The notes beneath the pieces were generated by a model that saw only the letters and a program-made list of their open reading frames with translations, was not told the DNA's origin and made no database searches. From Streptomyces odontomachi (GTDB taxonomy: Bacteria > Actinomycetota > Actinomycetes > Streptomycetales > Streptomycetaceae), in contig NZ_JAMJWG010000006.1 in NCBI RefSeq assembly GCF_024435355.1, positions 124,001 to 188,000 on the forward strand: a stretch of 64,000 nt of DNA. Direction: 5' to 3'. Both the position numbers and the translations under genes were made by a program. Shown piece by piece: positions 50,928 through 59,147 of this stretch. Position 1 is the stretch's first letter. The number at the start of each line of letters is the position of its first letter.

Positions 50928-51592
50928 GAGCGGCCCGACGCCTTCGACCGGGAGGTCAGGACGCCCACCTTGTCGATGCGGTGCTGGGGGTTGTCCTTGG
51001 CATCGCGCCAGAAGTTCCCGGCGGCGTTGTCCTCGAGCGTGGCGCAGGTGGACACCGTGATCATGGCTTTGGTGGGTTTCCGCCCGGGGAATCCGGGCAC
51101 CGCTGCGCGCTGTTCGGCCAGCGAGCGCGGCGAGCGGAAGTCGACCTTCCTGGTGTCGGTGATCGTGTACGTGTAGGTCGTGCCACCGGAGGTGATGTAG
51201 ACCTTCTCGCCGGCCTGCAACCTGGGGACCGCACGGAAGGGCCCGCCGGCGGACAGCCGGTGACCGGTGACGAGGTAGTTGCCGACGTCGCCCGGCCCGA
51301 CGCCCCCGCGGTTCCCGTAGGGAGCGGCAGCCAGTCCGCGGTCCTGGATCCTGGTGCCCGGCCAGTCGTCGGGGGTGCCCCGGTAGGGGATGACGCGGAG
51401 GTGCCGGATCCCGATGGCCGGGATCGTCATCCAGGCGGTGGCGATCCTGCGGTCGGCGCCGGAGCGGGCGGACGCTGCGGCGCCGGGGTGCGACGCGCCG
51501 GTGGTGATGCCGCCCGCGCTGCCGGGGAAGCCGAGGAGTACGGCCACCAGCACGCCCAGGACCGGGACCGTGGCAAGCCGGAAACGGATCAT
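50924..51592 (-). CDS. class E/F-type sortase, stop codon supplied at the MITE boundary
   Basis: 222 aa from ATG 51592 (GAGGGG upstream). One N-terminal membrane anchor (TVPVLGVLVAVLLGF) and a sortase beta-barrel: catalytic H111 in NYLVTGHRLS, C183 in ITVSTCATLED, R205 in DNPQHRIDKVGV. The length fits actinobacterial class E/F enzymes, which cleave LAxTG-like signals and attach proteins to peptidoglycan. No sorting-signal substrate is encoded nearby. The stop TAG is part of the CTAG duplicated by the adjacent MITE, so the last few residues (SRSKASGRS) may differ from the ancestral C-terminus; the catalytic core is complete. Confidence 0.85.
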   Translation of the reverse strand: MIRFRLATVPVLGVLVAVLLGFPGSAGGITTGASHPGAAASARSGADRRIATAWMTIPAIGIRHLRVIPYRGTPDDWPGTRIQDRGLAAAPYGNRGGVGPGDVGNYLVTGHRLSAGGPFRAVPRLQAGEKVYITSGGTTYTYTITDTRKVDFRSPRSLAEQRAAVPGFPGRKPTKAMITVSTCATLEDNAAGNFWRDAKDNPQHRIDKVGVLTSRSKASGRS

Positions 51593-51840
51593 GATGCTCC
51601 CCTCAGGATCGCCGGCGCAGGCTCGCGCTTGTCGCGCGGCGGGTACCAAGGGTGTGGTGATTCATCCCGGATATCCCCGGTAACGCGAATATTCGCATTC
51701 CGTTTCGCGGTCAGGGAGACGTCAGGGGCGCATCAGCGACCTCTGCCACTGTATTCATGTGACCGGCACGGGAAACCGAGCCGGGAACAGCGAAGGACAG
51801 AGAACGAGAGAAACAGCAGAAAACGGGGAACAGAAAACAA

Positions 51841-51939
51841 GGAGAGGTGCCCGGAGTGGTTTATCGGGGACCTTGGGCCTTTGGCCTCATGGGTCGGACC
51901 CTTCGCGGGTCTGCGCAGGTTCGAATCCTGCCCTCTCCG
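51841..51939 (+). tRNA. serine-type (class II) tRNA-like sequence with abnormal anticodon arm
   Basis: 99 bases. Perfect 7-bp acceptor (GGAGAGG 51841-51847 with CCTCTCC 51932-51938) and G at the discriminator position. D arm CCCG...CGGG with AGTGG in the loop. Long variable arm GACCC-ttcg-CGGGTC. Perfect T arm GCAGG-TTCGAAT-CCTGC (51915-51931). These are tRNA-Ser features. The anticodon arm fails: 51870-51895 folds as an extended helix (GACC/GGTC, then TG-GGCC/GGCC-CA) closed by a TTT triloop, with no 5-bp stem plus 7-base loop. No CCA is encoded. It may be a decayed tRNA, an attachment-site remnant or a tRNA mimic. It is preceded by ~70 purine-rich, A-rich bases (51770-51840). Confidence 0.55.
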
Positions 51940-51948
51940 CTCTTACGT

Positions 51949-52916
51949 TCAGACCAGTCGCCGGGACCAGTCCAGCAGCCAGGACGAGAATTCCGGCAGG
52001 GCGGCGAGGTGGCGCGCGGCGCGCTCCTCGGCGGCTGCCGGATCGAGCGAGCCGCCGGAATCCTCGCCGAGGCTTATCCGGAGCCGCTCGGCGCAGCGTG
52101 CCAGATGGACGCCGAGACGGCGGGCGAGCAGGAACTCGCTGCTCCTGATCTGCCCACCGCGCGCCTGGTAGGCGTCCAGGGCAGCGGCGATCCAGGCGGG
52201 GTCGGGCTCTTGGCCGCCCCCGGCGTGACGTGCGCCGTCGAAGACCGTAGCCGCCGTCTCCAGAGTGGCGCTGTCGGGGCCTGCGGTGTCCCAGTCGATC
52301 AGCACCGGGCCGCGCGCCGCGTCGATCAGGACGTTGTGCGGTACGACGTCACGGTGGGTGACGACGTGGTCGTCGACGGCGCGGTAGGCGGCGTCTATGC
52401 GTGCCGTGAGGTCGTCGATCAGTCCGCGGTGGCGGCGGAGGGCAGGAGCCCACGACCTGTCGCCTGCGTGTCCCGCGGCCAGCCAACGGTCCCACGCATC
52501 GGGCGGATTGACGCCGTACCACAGCCGCCAGAGGGAGTCGACGGTCCGTCGTCGGCAGCCCGAAGCACGTGCAGGTCGGCCAGGGTCGCGCCGAACCAGC
52601 GGGACAGCCCGTTCCCGCAGGGCTCCGCGTCCAACCATGCGTGGACGCGGACCACGCCATGGCCGTCACCGAGATCGGCGGCCAGCCCGAAGGCCGGGGT
52701 GACGGGTTCGACGGGGACGGACACGGGCAGGCCCGCCTCCGCCGCCCGCCGTTCGAAGGACATCGCGCGTTCCAGTTGGTCGCGCCACTCCCCGACGACG
52801 AGGCGTTTGACGAAGTACGGGTCCCGTCGTGTGTCGAGCCGCCACGTCTCGCTGCTGCCGTAGCGGAGGGGCACGAGTGGGCCGGTCGGCTCGGGAAGGC
52901 GGAAGGCGTGGGCGAC
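51949..52916 (-). pseudogene. aminoglycoside-phosphotransferase-family enzyme, frameshifted and lacking its start
   Basis: Two overlapping frames together encode one ~320-residue phosphotransferase. The upstream frame gives GPLVPLRYGSSETWRLD, FVKRLV and FGATLADLHVLRAADDG. From about 52550 the reading continues in another frame with SLWRLWYGVNPPDAW, the catalytic loop THRDVVPHNVLID (a Brenner-type HxDxxxxN) and LIDWDTAGP. A single missing base in the GACGACGGACC run would explain the shift; a sequencing error is not excluded. Upstream of codon GTC at 52916 there is no usable start, and the sequence turns into the antisense of a siderophore-synthetase fragment. Both faults make it a likely pseudogene. 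Confidence 0.75.
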
Positions 52917-52940
52917 CCCGCGGGCGTCGGGGGCTGGGGC

Positions 52941-53525
52941 TGCCTGGCGGCGTACGTCGACCACGGCGTCGTCCTCGAACCGCACTTGCAGAACGTGCTG
53001 GTGTGCGTCGGGGACGACGGGCTCCCCCGCCAGGTCCTCTTCCGTGACCTGGAAGGCACCAAGCTGCTCCCCGAACACCACGCGACCGCGCTGGCGAAGC
53101 TACCGCCGCAGGTCGCCGGCCCGCTCGGCTACGACGCCGAGCAGGCCTGGAACCGGCTGGCCTACTGCCTGTTCGTCAACAACATCGGTGACATGCTGGC
53201 CGCGCTCGCCGACCTGTCCCCCGGCACGGAGGGCGCGCTGTGGTCCGCGGTGCGCCGCACCGTGAGCGGGTACGCAACCCGCTACGGCCGCCACCCCCGG
53301 CTGGACGCACTGCTCGCGGGCGAGCCGCTGCCCGCCAAGGCCAACCTCCTCACCCGCTGGGGGCGTGCGGCCGACCGGCAGGCGACGTACGTGCCGCTGC
53401 CGTCGCCCCTGGCTCCCCCGCGCACCACGTCCGGTGGCACGGCACGGGGCGAGGCCGTGCCGCAGGTCGGCGCGCCGGTGCCCCGCCAGGGCAGCCAGGA
53501 CCTACCGAGCGGAGCCGCCCGATGA
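52941..53525 (+). pseudogene. 5'-truncated IucA/IucC-type (NIS) siderophore synthetase, C-terminal third only
   Basis: About 194 codons open in frame with no start of their own. The sequence matches the ferric-reductase-like C-terminal part of NIS synthetases: YVDHGVVLEPHLQNVLVC, LFRDLEGTKLLPEH, NRLAYCLFVNNIGDMLAALA and KANLLTRWGR. Full-length enzymes are ~550-600 aa and use ATP to join carboxylates to amines in siderophores such as aerobactin. The missing ~380 residues are replaced by the phosphotransferase gene on the other strand. The end overlaps the decarboxylase start (ATGA), the coupling of an intact siderophore operon that has lost its front. Confidence 0.82.
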
Positions 53526-54757
53526 CCGAGCCTGAGCCGCGCGTGCGGGAGTTCGTCCGTGCGCTGCCGGCCGACGCCCTGCCCGCCTACGTCTACGACC
53601 TGACCGCGCTGTCCGCCCATGCGGCGGCCGTCCGTGCGGCGCTGCCGCCGCACGTGGAGCTGTACTACGCGGCCAAGGCCAACCCGGAACCGCGGATCCT
53701 GGCCGCCCTGGCGCCGCACACCGACGGCTTCGAGGTCGCGTCCGGAGGCGAGCTCGCCCATGTGGCCAAGGCCGTTCCGGGGCATCCCCTCGCCTTCGGC
53801 GGACCGGGCAAGACCCCCACCGAGATCGCCGCCGCCCTCGACCGCGGAGTGCGCCGCTGCCATGTCGAGAGCCTGCACGAACTGCGCACCCTGGCGCACC
53901 TCGCGGCGCACCCGCCGCGGAGCGCACCGGCGCGTGCCAGGCCGGTGGGGGTCCTGCTGCGCTTCAACCTGGCCGTGCCCGGGGAACTCCTGTCGTCGGG
54001 GGCGCTGGCGATGGCCGGCCGGCCGGCACCGTTCGGGCTCGACCCCGCCGAAGCCGGCACGGCCGTGCGGATGCTCACCGACGGCTCCTGCCCGCAGCTG
54101 GAGCTCGTCGGTGTGCACGCCCACCTCGCCAGCGGCCTGGCCGCCACCGAACTGGCCGCCGTCGCCATGGCGGTGGCCGACTGGACGGCCGCTCTGGGGC
54201 GGCGGTACGGCGTCACGCTGCGGGAGGTCAACGTCGGCGGTGGCATGCGGGTCGACTACGCCGATCCCGCCGCCCGGTTCGACTGGGCCGGCTACGGGGC
54301 GGCCCTGGCCCGGGTCGCGCACGCCCATCCCGACGTGCTGCTGCGCGTCGAACCGGGGCGTGCGCTGACCGCGTACTGCGGCTGGTACGCCACGGAGGTG
54401 CTCGACGTGAAGCACAGCCACGGCGAGGAGTTCGCGGTCGTACGCGGCGGCACCCACCACCTGCGCACCCCCGCGACCCGGGGCCACGACCAGCCGTGCG
54501 CCGTGCTGCCGGTGGCCGACTGGCCGTACCCCTGGCCGCGTCCCGGGACGGGTGCAGGAGCGGTGACGTTCGCCGGGCAGCTGTGCACGCCGAAGGACGT
54601 GCTGGCGCGCGGGGTCCCGGTCGGCGGGGTGCGCGCCGGGGACCGCGTCGCCTTCGCGCTGGCCGGCGCCTACGCGTGGAACATCTCCCACCACGACTTC
54701 CTCATGCACCCGCACCCCACCGTGCACTTCATCGCCGAGGCGCGGGCACGGGCTTAG
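53522..54757 (+). CDS. type III PLP-dependent decarboxylase (siderophore-associated)
   Basis: 411 aa. Alanine-racemase-like TIM barrel of the DAP/ornithine decarboxylase family: K52 in YYAAKANPEPRIL is the PLP Schiff-base lysine, GGELAHVAKA and LEVNVGGGM-type glycine loop (NVGGGMRVDY) bind the phosphate, RVEPGRAL and QLCTPKDVLA lie near the active site. Such genes next to NIS synthetases make the diamine or amino-acid-derived building block of the siderophore. With its synthetase partner truncated, the enzyme may have no current pathway, or may serve one encoded elsewhere. The terminal codons are duplicated in an 18-bp repeat that ends in a second stop. Confidence 0.85.
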   Translation: MTEPEPRVREFVRALPADALPAYVYDLTALSAHAAAVRAALPPHVELYYAAKANPEPRILAALAPHTDGFEVASGGELAHVAKAVPGHPLAFGGPGKTPTEIAAALDRGVRRCHVESLHELRTLAHLAAHPPRSAPARARPVGVLLRFNLAVPGELLSSGALAMAGRPAPFGLDPAEAGTAVRMLTDGSCPQLELVGVHAHLASGLAATELAAVAMAVADWTAALGRRYGVTLREVNVGGGMRVDYADPAARFDWAGYGAALARVAHAHPDVLLRVEPGRALTAYCGWYATEVLDVKHSHGEEFAVVRGGTHHLRTPATRGHDQPCAVLPVADWPYPWPRPGTGAGAVTFAGQLCTPKDVLARGVPVGGVRAGDRVAFALAGAYAWNISHHDFLMHPHPTVHFIAEARARA

Positions 54758-54775
54758 GCGCGGGCACGGGCTTAG
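54740..54775. repeat. exact 18-bp tandem duplication across the decarboxylase stop
   Basis: GCGCGGGCACGGGCTTAG occurs twice in a row (54740-54757, 54758-54775). Each copy ends in TAG, so the protein is unaffected. Confidence 0.9.
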
Positions 54776-54821
54776 GCGCCGACACCGGCGCAGGCGAAGG
54801 CCCACGGCGGGGCCGTCCGCC

Positions 54822-55376
54822 TCAGCGGAAGTCGCATGCCTTCAGCTTGGCCATCCGGCCGTCCTCGTGGTGCCAGACCAGGCCCTCGTAGGGCCGGTCC
54901 AGCAGCCAGACACGCAGGCCGTCGAAGTCACGCGGCGCCGTCGCGCAGTCCTGCTGGACGGCGGGCGGGGCCCAGCCGTGCGGCATGAGCACGTGGCTCT
55001 CCCAACCGTCCGGATTCCGGTTGATCTTCGGACCGAGCAGCTCGTACGTGCCGGGCGCGGTGGCGTCGCCGCGGGCGACGGCCTCGGCGTGCAGCTTCGC
55101 GAAACCGGACTGGCCGACGGGCTCCCAGCCGACGGTCCTGCCGGTCACCTCGTCGGTCTCGACCGGAACGTATCCGGGCGGCGCCGTCTTGCCGGGTTTC
55201 ACCTCACGGCGCGCCCACCACGCGCCGGCGGCGTCGAGCATCACGCATGTGCCGTCCCATTTCCTGGTCGGCGTGCCTTCGCCCTGGAGCACCCAGGCAC
55301 AGCCAGGGGTGACGGTGGGCAGTACGCGGGAACGGTGCTCCGGATCCCGTACGAACAGGGTGGCAATCTTGCGCAT
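54822..55376 (-). CDS. RNA ligase family protein (minimal nucleotidyltransferase domain)
   Basis: 184 aa from ATG 55376 (GGAGA upstream). K39 in RKWDGTCVML is the KxDG motif I lysine that accepts AMP. E164 in YEGLVWHH is motif IV, and K177/K179 in MAKLKACDF is motif V. Between them, GTYELLGPKINRN resembles motif III/IIIa. This is the small RNA-ligase-1-like group of bacteria and phages: adenylation domain only, with no kinase, phosphatase or C-terminal specificity domain. It probably seals nicked RNA, perhaps tRNA, with ATP. It stands alone. The abnormal tRNA-like sequence is 3 kb away, but nothing shows a link. Confidence 0.75.
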   Translation of the reverse strand: MRKIATLFVRDPEHRSRVLPTVTPGCAWVLQGEGTPTRKWDGTCVMLDAAGAWWARREVKPGKTAPPGYVPVETDEVTGRTVGWEPVGQSGFAKLHAEAVARGDATAPGTYELLGPKINRNPDGWESHVLMPHGWAPPAVQQDCATAPRDFDGLRVWLLDRPYEGLVWHHEDGRMAKLKACDFR

Positions 55377-55564
55377 GTCGCTTCTCCCCCATGGCTGGAC
55401 ACCGGATCACCTGGTGTACCAGCGGCCGCGGGCGGCCGTCGCGCCAATTTCGACGGTCCCGTGCCCGCCCGAGGGGGGACGCCGCGGGCCGGACCGGGCC
55501 CCGCCACGGGGAGGACCTCGCGGGGCAGGGCACGAGAACGGTCCGGCCGGCAGCTTTCGAGGAC

Positions 55565-56971
55565 TCAGCCGCCGAGCTTGGCGTCGTACGCAGCGATCTG
55601 CTTGTCGGCGGTCTTCTCCGCGGCGGTCAGGGCCTGCTTGGGGTCCTTGCCCTGGAGCACGACCGCCTGGAGGGCGTTCTCGACGTCCTTGCGGACGGCG
55701 GGCATCTCGCCGACCGAGCAGCCCTGGGTGGCGTGCGTCAGCTTGGTGCCCTCAAGCTCCTTGATCGCGGTGGCGAACTGCGGCTGCTTCTTCACCCACT
55801 TCTTGTCGGCCGGGTCGTTCAGGGCCGCCTTGCTGATCGGGAAGTAGCCGGTCGAGGTGTGCCAGGTCACCTGGGACTCCTTGGCCGCCAGGAACTTCGT
55901 CAGCTCCCACGCCGCACGCTCCTTGGCGGAGTCCTTGCCCCGCACCACCCACAGCGAGGCGCCGCCGATGATCGGGCCGCCGGGGTCGGAGGCGTTGACC
56001 TTGGGGAAGTTGCCGACGGCCACCTTGAAGGGGTTCTTCGCGGTCGCCGCGCCCTGGATGAAGCCACCGAGGGAGCCGGTGGACTCCAGGGCCATCGCCA
56101 CGGTGCCGGAGGAGAACGCCGCGTCACCGTTGTCGGTGTTGCTGTCCAGCTTCATCGCCAGGCCGTCGTCGACCATCTTCCGCCACCAGGTCAGCAGCTT
56201 GACGTTGGTGTCGGTGGCGAGGGTGGCCTTGGAGGCGCGCCCGGTGCGGCCGTTGTCGGCGTTGCACAGGGTCTTCTCGGCGATGGCGTCCCACTGCTCG
56301 AAGAACCAGCCGTAGAGCGTCGCGCCGAAGCCGTAGCGGACCGTCTCGCCCGAGGTCTTCTTGATCTTCTCGGCGGCGGTCCTGATCTCGTCGAGCGTCG
56401 TCGGCGGCTTGTCCGGGTCGAGGCCGGCCTTCTCGAACGCCTCGCGGTTGATGTAGAGCAGCGGCATCGAGGTGTTGAACGGCATCGAGTACAGCTTGTC
56501 GTCGACGGTGTAGTAACCGGCGATGTTCGGCTGGATGTCGGACGCTTTGGTGCCGTCGGTGTCGAGGAACGACTGTATGGGGACGACCGTCTTGGAGTCG
56601 ATCATGTACCGGGTGCCGACGTCGTACATCTGCATCAGGTTCGGGCGCTGCTGGGACGAGGCGTTCTTGTAGGAGGCCAGTGCGGTGTCGTACTGGCCCT
56701 TGTAGCTCAGGGTGACCTTGATCTTGCCCTTGTGCTGCTGGTTGAACGAGTCCACCAGCTTCTTGAGGGTGTCGCCGTTGACGCCGCTCATGGCGTGCCA
56801 GAACGAGACGTCGACCTCTCCCTTGCCCTTGAGCGCGTCCGCGCCGGGCGCCGTGGTGGCGCCGGAGTCGTCCGAGTCGGACGAGTTCGCGGCGGACGAG
56901 CACCCGGCTGCCATGGCCGTGGTGAGGGCGAGTGCGAGCGCGCAGGCGCTGCGGCGGAGCTTGTTCCGCAC
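55565..56971 (-). CDS. sugar/glycerol-phosphate-type ABC transporter substrate-binding lipoprotein (UgpB-like)
   Basis: 468 aa from a GTG (GGAAGG seven bases upstream). Lipobox MAAGC gives lipidated C24, followed by a Ser/Asp-rich linker. The mature part is a family-1 solute-binding protein of the UgpB branch: GEVDVSFWHAMSGVNGDTLKKLVDSFNQQ, SMPFNTSMPLLYINREAFEKAGLDP and GPIIGGASLWVV are characteristic. UgpB binds sn-glycerol 3-phosphate and phosphodiesters, while related proteins bind sugars; the ligand is open. It is the last gene of a three-gene operon on the minus strand, with both permeases upstream and no ATPase, so a shared ATPase is needed. Confidence 0.85.
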   Translation of the reverse strand: MRNKLRRSACALALALTTAMAAGCSSAANSSDSDDSGATTAPGADALKGKGEVDVSFWHAMSGVNGDTLKKLVDSFNQQHKGKIKVTLSYKGQYDTALASYKNASSQQRPNLMQMYDVGTRYMIDSKTVVPIQSFLDTDGTKASDIQPNIAGYYTVDDKLYSMPFNTSMPLLYINREAFEKAGLDPDKPPTTLDEIRTAAEKIKKTSGETVRYGFGATLYGWFFEQWDAIAEKTLCNADNGRTGRASKATLATDTNVKLLTWWRKMVDDGLAMKLDSNTDNGDAAFSSGTVAMALESTGSLGGFIQGAATAKNPFKVAVGNFPKVNASDPGGPIIGGASLWVVRGKDSAKERAAWELTKFLAAKESQVTWHTSTGYFPISKAALNDPADKKWVKKQPQFATAIKELEGTKLTHATQGCSVGEMPAVRKDVENALQAVVLQGKDPKQALTAAEKTADKQIAAYDAKLGG

Positions 56972-57010
56972 GGTGTTTCCTTCCTCGAAATGATCAAGCA
57001 TGGGTGGGGA

Positions 57011-57937
57011 TCACTTCACGGCTCCCGCCATGAAGCCGCGTACGAGCCACCGCTGGCCGAAGATCACCAGCAGCAGCGTGGGGAGCAACGTGAGGGTGAC
57101 CCCGGCGAGGACGAGCGCGTGCTGGGTCCCGCTTCCGTCGGCCTTCAGAGCGAACACCGCCGTCTGGAGCGTGTTCATGGAGTTGTTGGACGAGGAGATG
57201 ATCAGTGGCCAGAAGTACATGTTCCAGCCCTGGAGGAACGACCAGACCGCGAGCGCGGTGAGCGACGGACGCACCGACGGCAACACGATCTGCCAGAGGA
57301 ACCGCAGATGGCCGCAGCCATCGATCAGGGACGCCTGCCGCAGTTCGGTGGGGAACTGCTTGAACGCCTGCCGCATCAGGAACACGCCGAACCCGTTGGC
57401 CAGGAAGGGCAGGACCAGGCTCCAGCGGTTGTTCTCCAGGCCCAGACTGCGGACGAACAGCACGTTCGGCACGACGATCGACTCGTACGGCACCATGATC
57501 GTGGCCAGGAACAGCCAGAAGATCGGCTTTTGCAGCGGCATCCGCACGAACACCAGCGCGTAGGCGGCCAGGCACGAGGTCGCCAGGTGCGCCAGCATGA
57601 TCACCAGGCCCACGAACAGCGAGTTGAACAGCGCGGGCATCAGCGGCACGACCGTCTGCCGCAGTGCCGCGCTGTAGTTGCCGAACGAGTAGTGACCGCT
57701 CAGCAGCGCCGGCGGCTGCCGCACCAGTTGCCCCTCGGGCAGCAGACCGCCGATGACGGTGAGCAGCACCGGGAACAGCAGCACCGCCGCGGCCAGCACC
57801 AGCCACACGTAGGTGAAGGTGCTCACCGTGGTGCTCGGCCGGCTCAGTGACTTGGGAGGACGGCGGCGCCCGGTGCGCGTGCGGGCCGGGGGTGCAGCGG
57901 CTCCGGAAGGGGCCCGTTGTTCGATCGCCTGGCTCAC
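57011..57937 (-). CDS. ABC transporter permease, UgpE/MalG-type
   Basis: 308 aa from a GTG in a GTGA overlap with the upstream permease. About 35 cytoplasmic residues (Ala/Pro/Arg-rich), then six helices starting FTYVWLVLAAAVLLFPVLLTVIGGL. The EAA loop reads PTELRQASLIDGCGHLRFLWQIVLPSVRPS. The C-terminus WLVRGFMAGAVK is typical of UgpE-like proteins. It forms the channel with the adjacent UgpA-type subunit. Confidence 0.87.
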   Translation of the reverse strand: MSQAIEQRAPSGAAAPPARTRTGRRRPPKSLSRPSTTVSTFTYVWLVLAAAVLLFPVLLTVIGGLLPEGQLVRQPPALLSGHYSFGNYSAALRQTVVPLMPALFNSLFVGLVIMLAHLATSCLAAYALVFVRMPLQKPIFWLFLATIMVPYESIVVPNVLFVRSLGLENNRWSLVLPFLANGFGVFLMRQAFKQFPTELRQASLIDGCGHLRFLWQIVLPSVRPSLTALAVWSFLQGWNMYFWPLIISSSNNSMNTLQTAVFALKADGSGTQHALVLAGVTLTLLPTLLLVIFGQRWLVRGFMAGAVK

Positions 57938-58935
57938 CGGTAGTGCACCCGCCTTTCGACGACGCCGAATTGGATCGCCGCCAGCACGATGCCGACGACC
58001 AGCAGGACCAGGCCCTGCGCGCTGGCCAGTCCGTAGTCGTTGCTCCCGTGCTCGAAGGCGTTGTGGAAGATCGAGAACACCAGGGTCGTGGTGCTCTCGT
58101 TGGGTCCGCCGTCGGTCATGACCTGGACCTGCCCGAGTGCCTGGAGGGCGTTGAGCGTGGTGGTGACCACGACGAAGAACACGCTGGGCGAGATCATCGG
58201 CAGCACCACGCTGAAGAAGTTCCGCAGCCCGGTGGCCCCGTCGATCTTCGCGGCCTCCAGTACCTCCTCGTCGATACCGGCCAGGCCGGCTCCCAACACC
58301 AGCAGATTGAATCCGGCCACCACCCAGGTGGTCGCCCAGGCCACCGTGATCAGCGCCCACCGCGAGTCGGTGGTCCAGCCGGGCGCGGTCACCCCGAACA
58401 TCCTGAGCAGCCAGTTCACCGGCGACAGGGAGGGATCGAGCATCAGCAGCCACACCACGCTCGCGGCCGACGCCGAGTAGGCGAACGGCAGCGTGAACAG
58501 CGTCCTGAACACCCGCATCCCCGGCAGGCGTTGCGCCATCGGCACCGCGAGCACCATCGGCAGGGCCACCCCGACCACCACGACGAACACCGTGAACACC
58601 AGCGTGTGCAGCAGAACCGTGCCGAACTCCGAGGTGAACAGGGCGGAGAAGTTGGCCCCGCCCACCGAGCGCGAGGGGTTGCCGTTGATGTCGGTCCCGC
58701 GGGTGGACAGGAAGATCGCCTGGAACAGCGGGAAGACCACGAAGGTTCCCAGTCCGGCCAGCGCGGGTATGCAGAACAAGGCGCCCAACAGGGCTTCGCG
58801 CAGCGGGAAGCGGCCCGGTCGAGCTGATGGCCCGGACTCCGGCTCAGGCGTCGCCGGTCGATCGGAATCGATCGTAGAAGACGTCACACCGCGGGGCCTT
58901 GAACGCGCTTGGTGACCGTCACCCCTCTTGATCAT
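57934..58935 (-). CDS. ABC transporter permease, UgpA/MalF-type, probably leaderless
   Basis: 333 aa from ATG 58935. Six helices follow a ~45-residue polar N-tail, starting LGALFCIPALAGLGTFVVFPLFQAIFLS. The EAA loop is DEEVLEAAKIDGATGLRNFFSVVLPMISPS. A TAATAT -10 (58948-58943) ends 7 bases before this ATG and there is no Shine-Dalgarno, which points to a leaderless transcript starting at the ATG; an internal GTG would be an alternative. It is the first gene of the operon and is coupled to the second permease. Confidence 0.83.
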   Translation of the reverse strand: MIKRGDGHQARSRPRGVTSSTIDSDRPATPEPESGPSARPGRFPLREALLGALFCIPALAGLGTFVVFPLFQAIFLSTRGTDINGNPSRSVGGANFSALFTSEFGTVLLHTLVFTVFVVVVGVALPMVLAVPMAQRLPGMRVFRTLFTLPFAYSASAASVVWLLMLDPSLSPVNWLLRMFGVTAPGWTTDSRWALITVAWATTWVVAGFNLLVLGAGLAGIDEEVLEAAKIDGATGLRNFFSVVLPMISPSVFFVVVTTTLNALQALGQVQVMTDGGPNESTTTLVFSIFHNAFEHGSNDYGLASAQGLVLLVVGIVLAAIQFGVVERRVHYR

Positions 58936-58942
58936 GGCGGGC

Positions 58943-58999
58943 ATATTAATGGCGAGTAGCGGGCCGGGAACATCGTTGTGTTCGCATCGTTGTGCGATG
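58943..58999 (-). promoter_or_regulatory. promoter and operator-like dyad of the UgpA-type operon
   Basis: A -10 TAATAT (58948-58943) with a poor -35 (GTTCCC at 58971-58966). Just upstream the decamer CATCGTTGTG occurs twice (58971-58980, 58985-58994), and CATCG-ttgtg-CGATG (58985-58999) is a perfect 5+5 inverted repeat. A weak -35 next to a dyad at about -50 could mean an activator site, or a LacI-type repressor site. Confidence 0.45.
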
Positions 59000-59147
59000 T
59001 GCATGACACCGTGCGGCGGTGTCCGACGAAGACCCGCCCGGAATGCAGCTCGCCGTGCCGCACCGGCTCCGCACGGTAGTTACCGGGGGCTACGCGGCGC
59101 GGACGGCCGGCCGTTCGGCGTCGCGGCCGGCTCGTCCTGCACCGGCG

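Noticed and set aside
51841-51939. Functional tRNA-Ser, tRNA-Leu or selenocysteine tRNA
   Set aside because: No 5-bp anticodon stem with a 7-base loop and U33 can be formed in any register tried by eye, and the 7+5 acceptor/T-arm geometry does not match tRNA-Sec.
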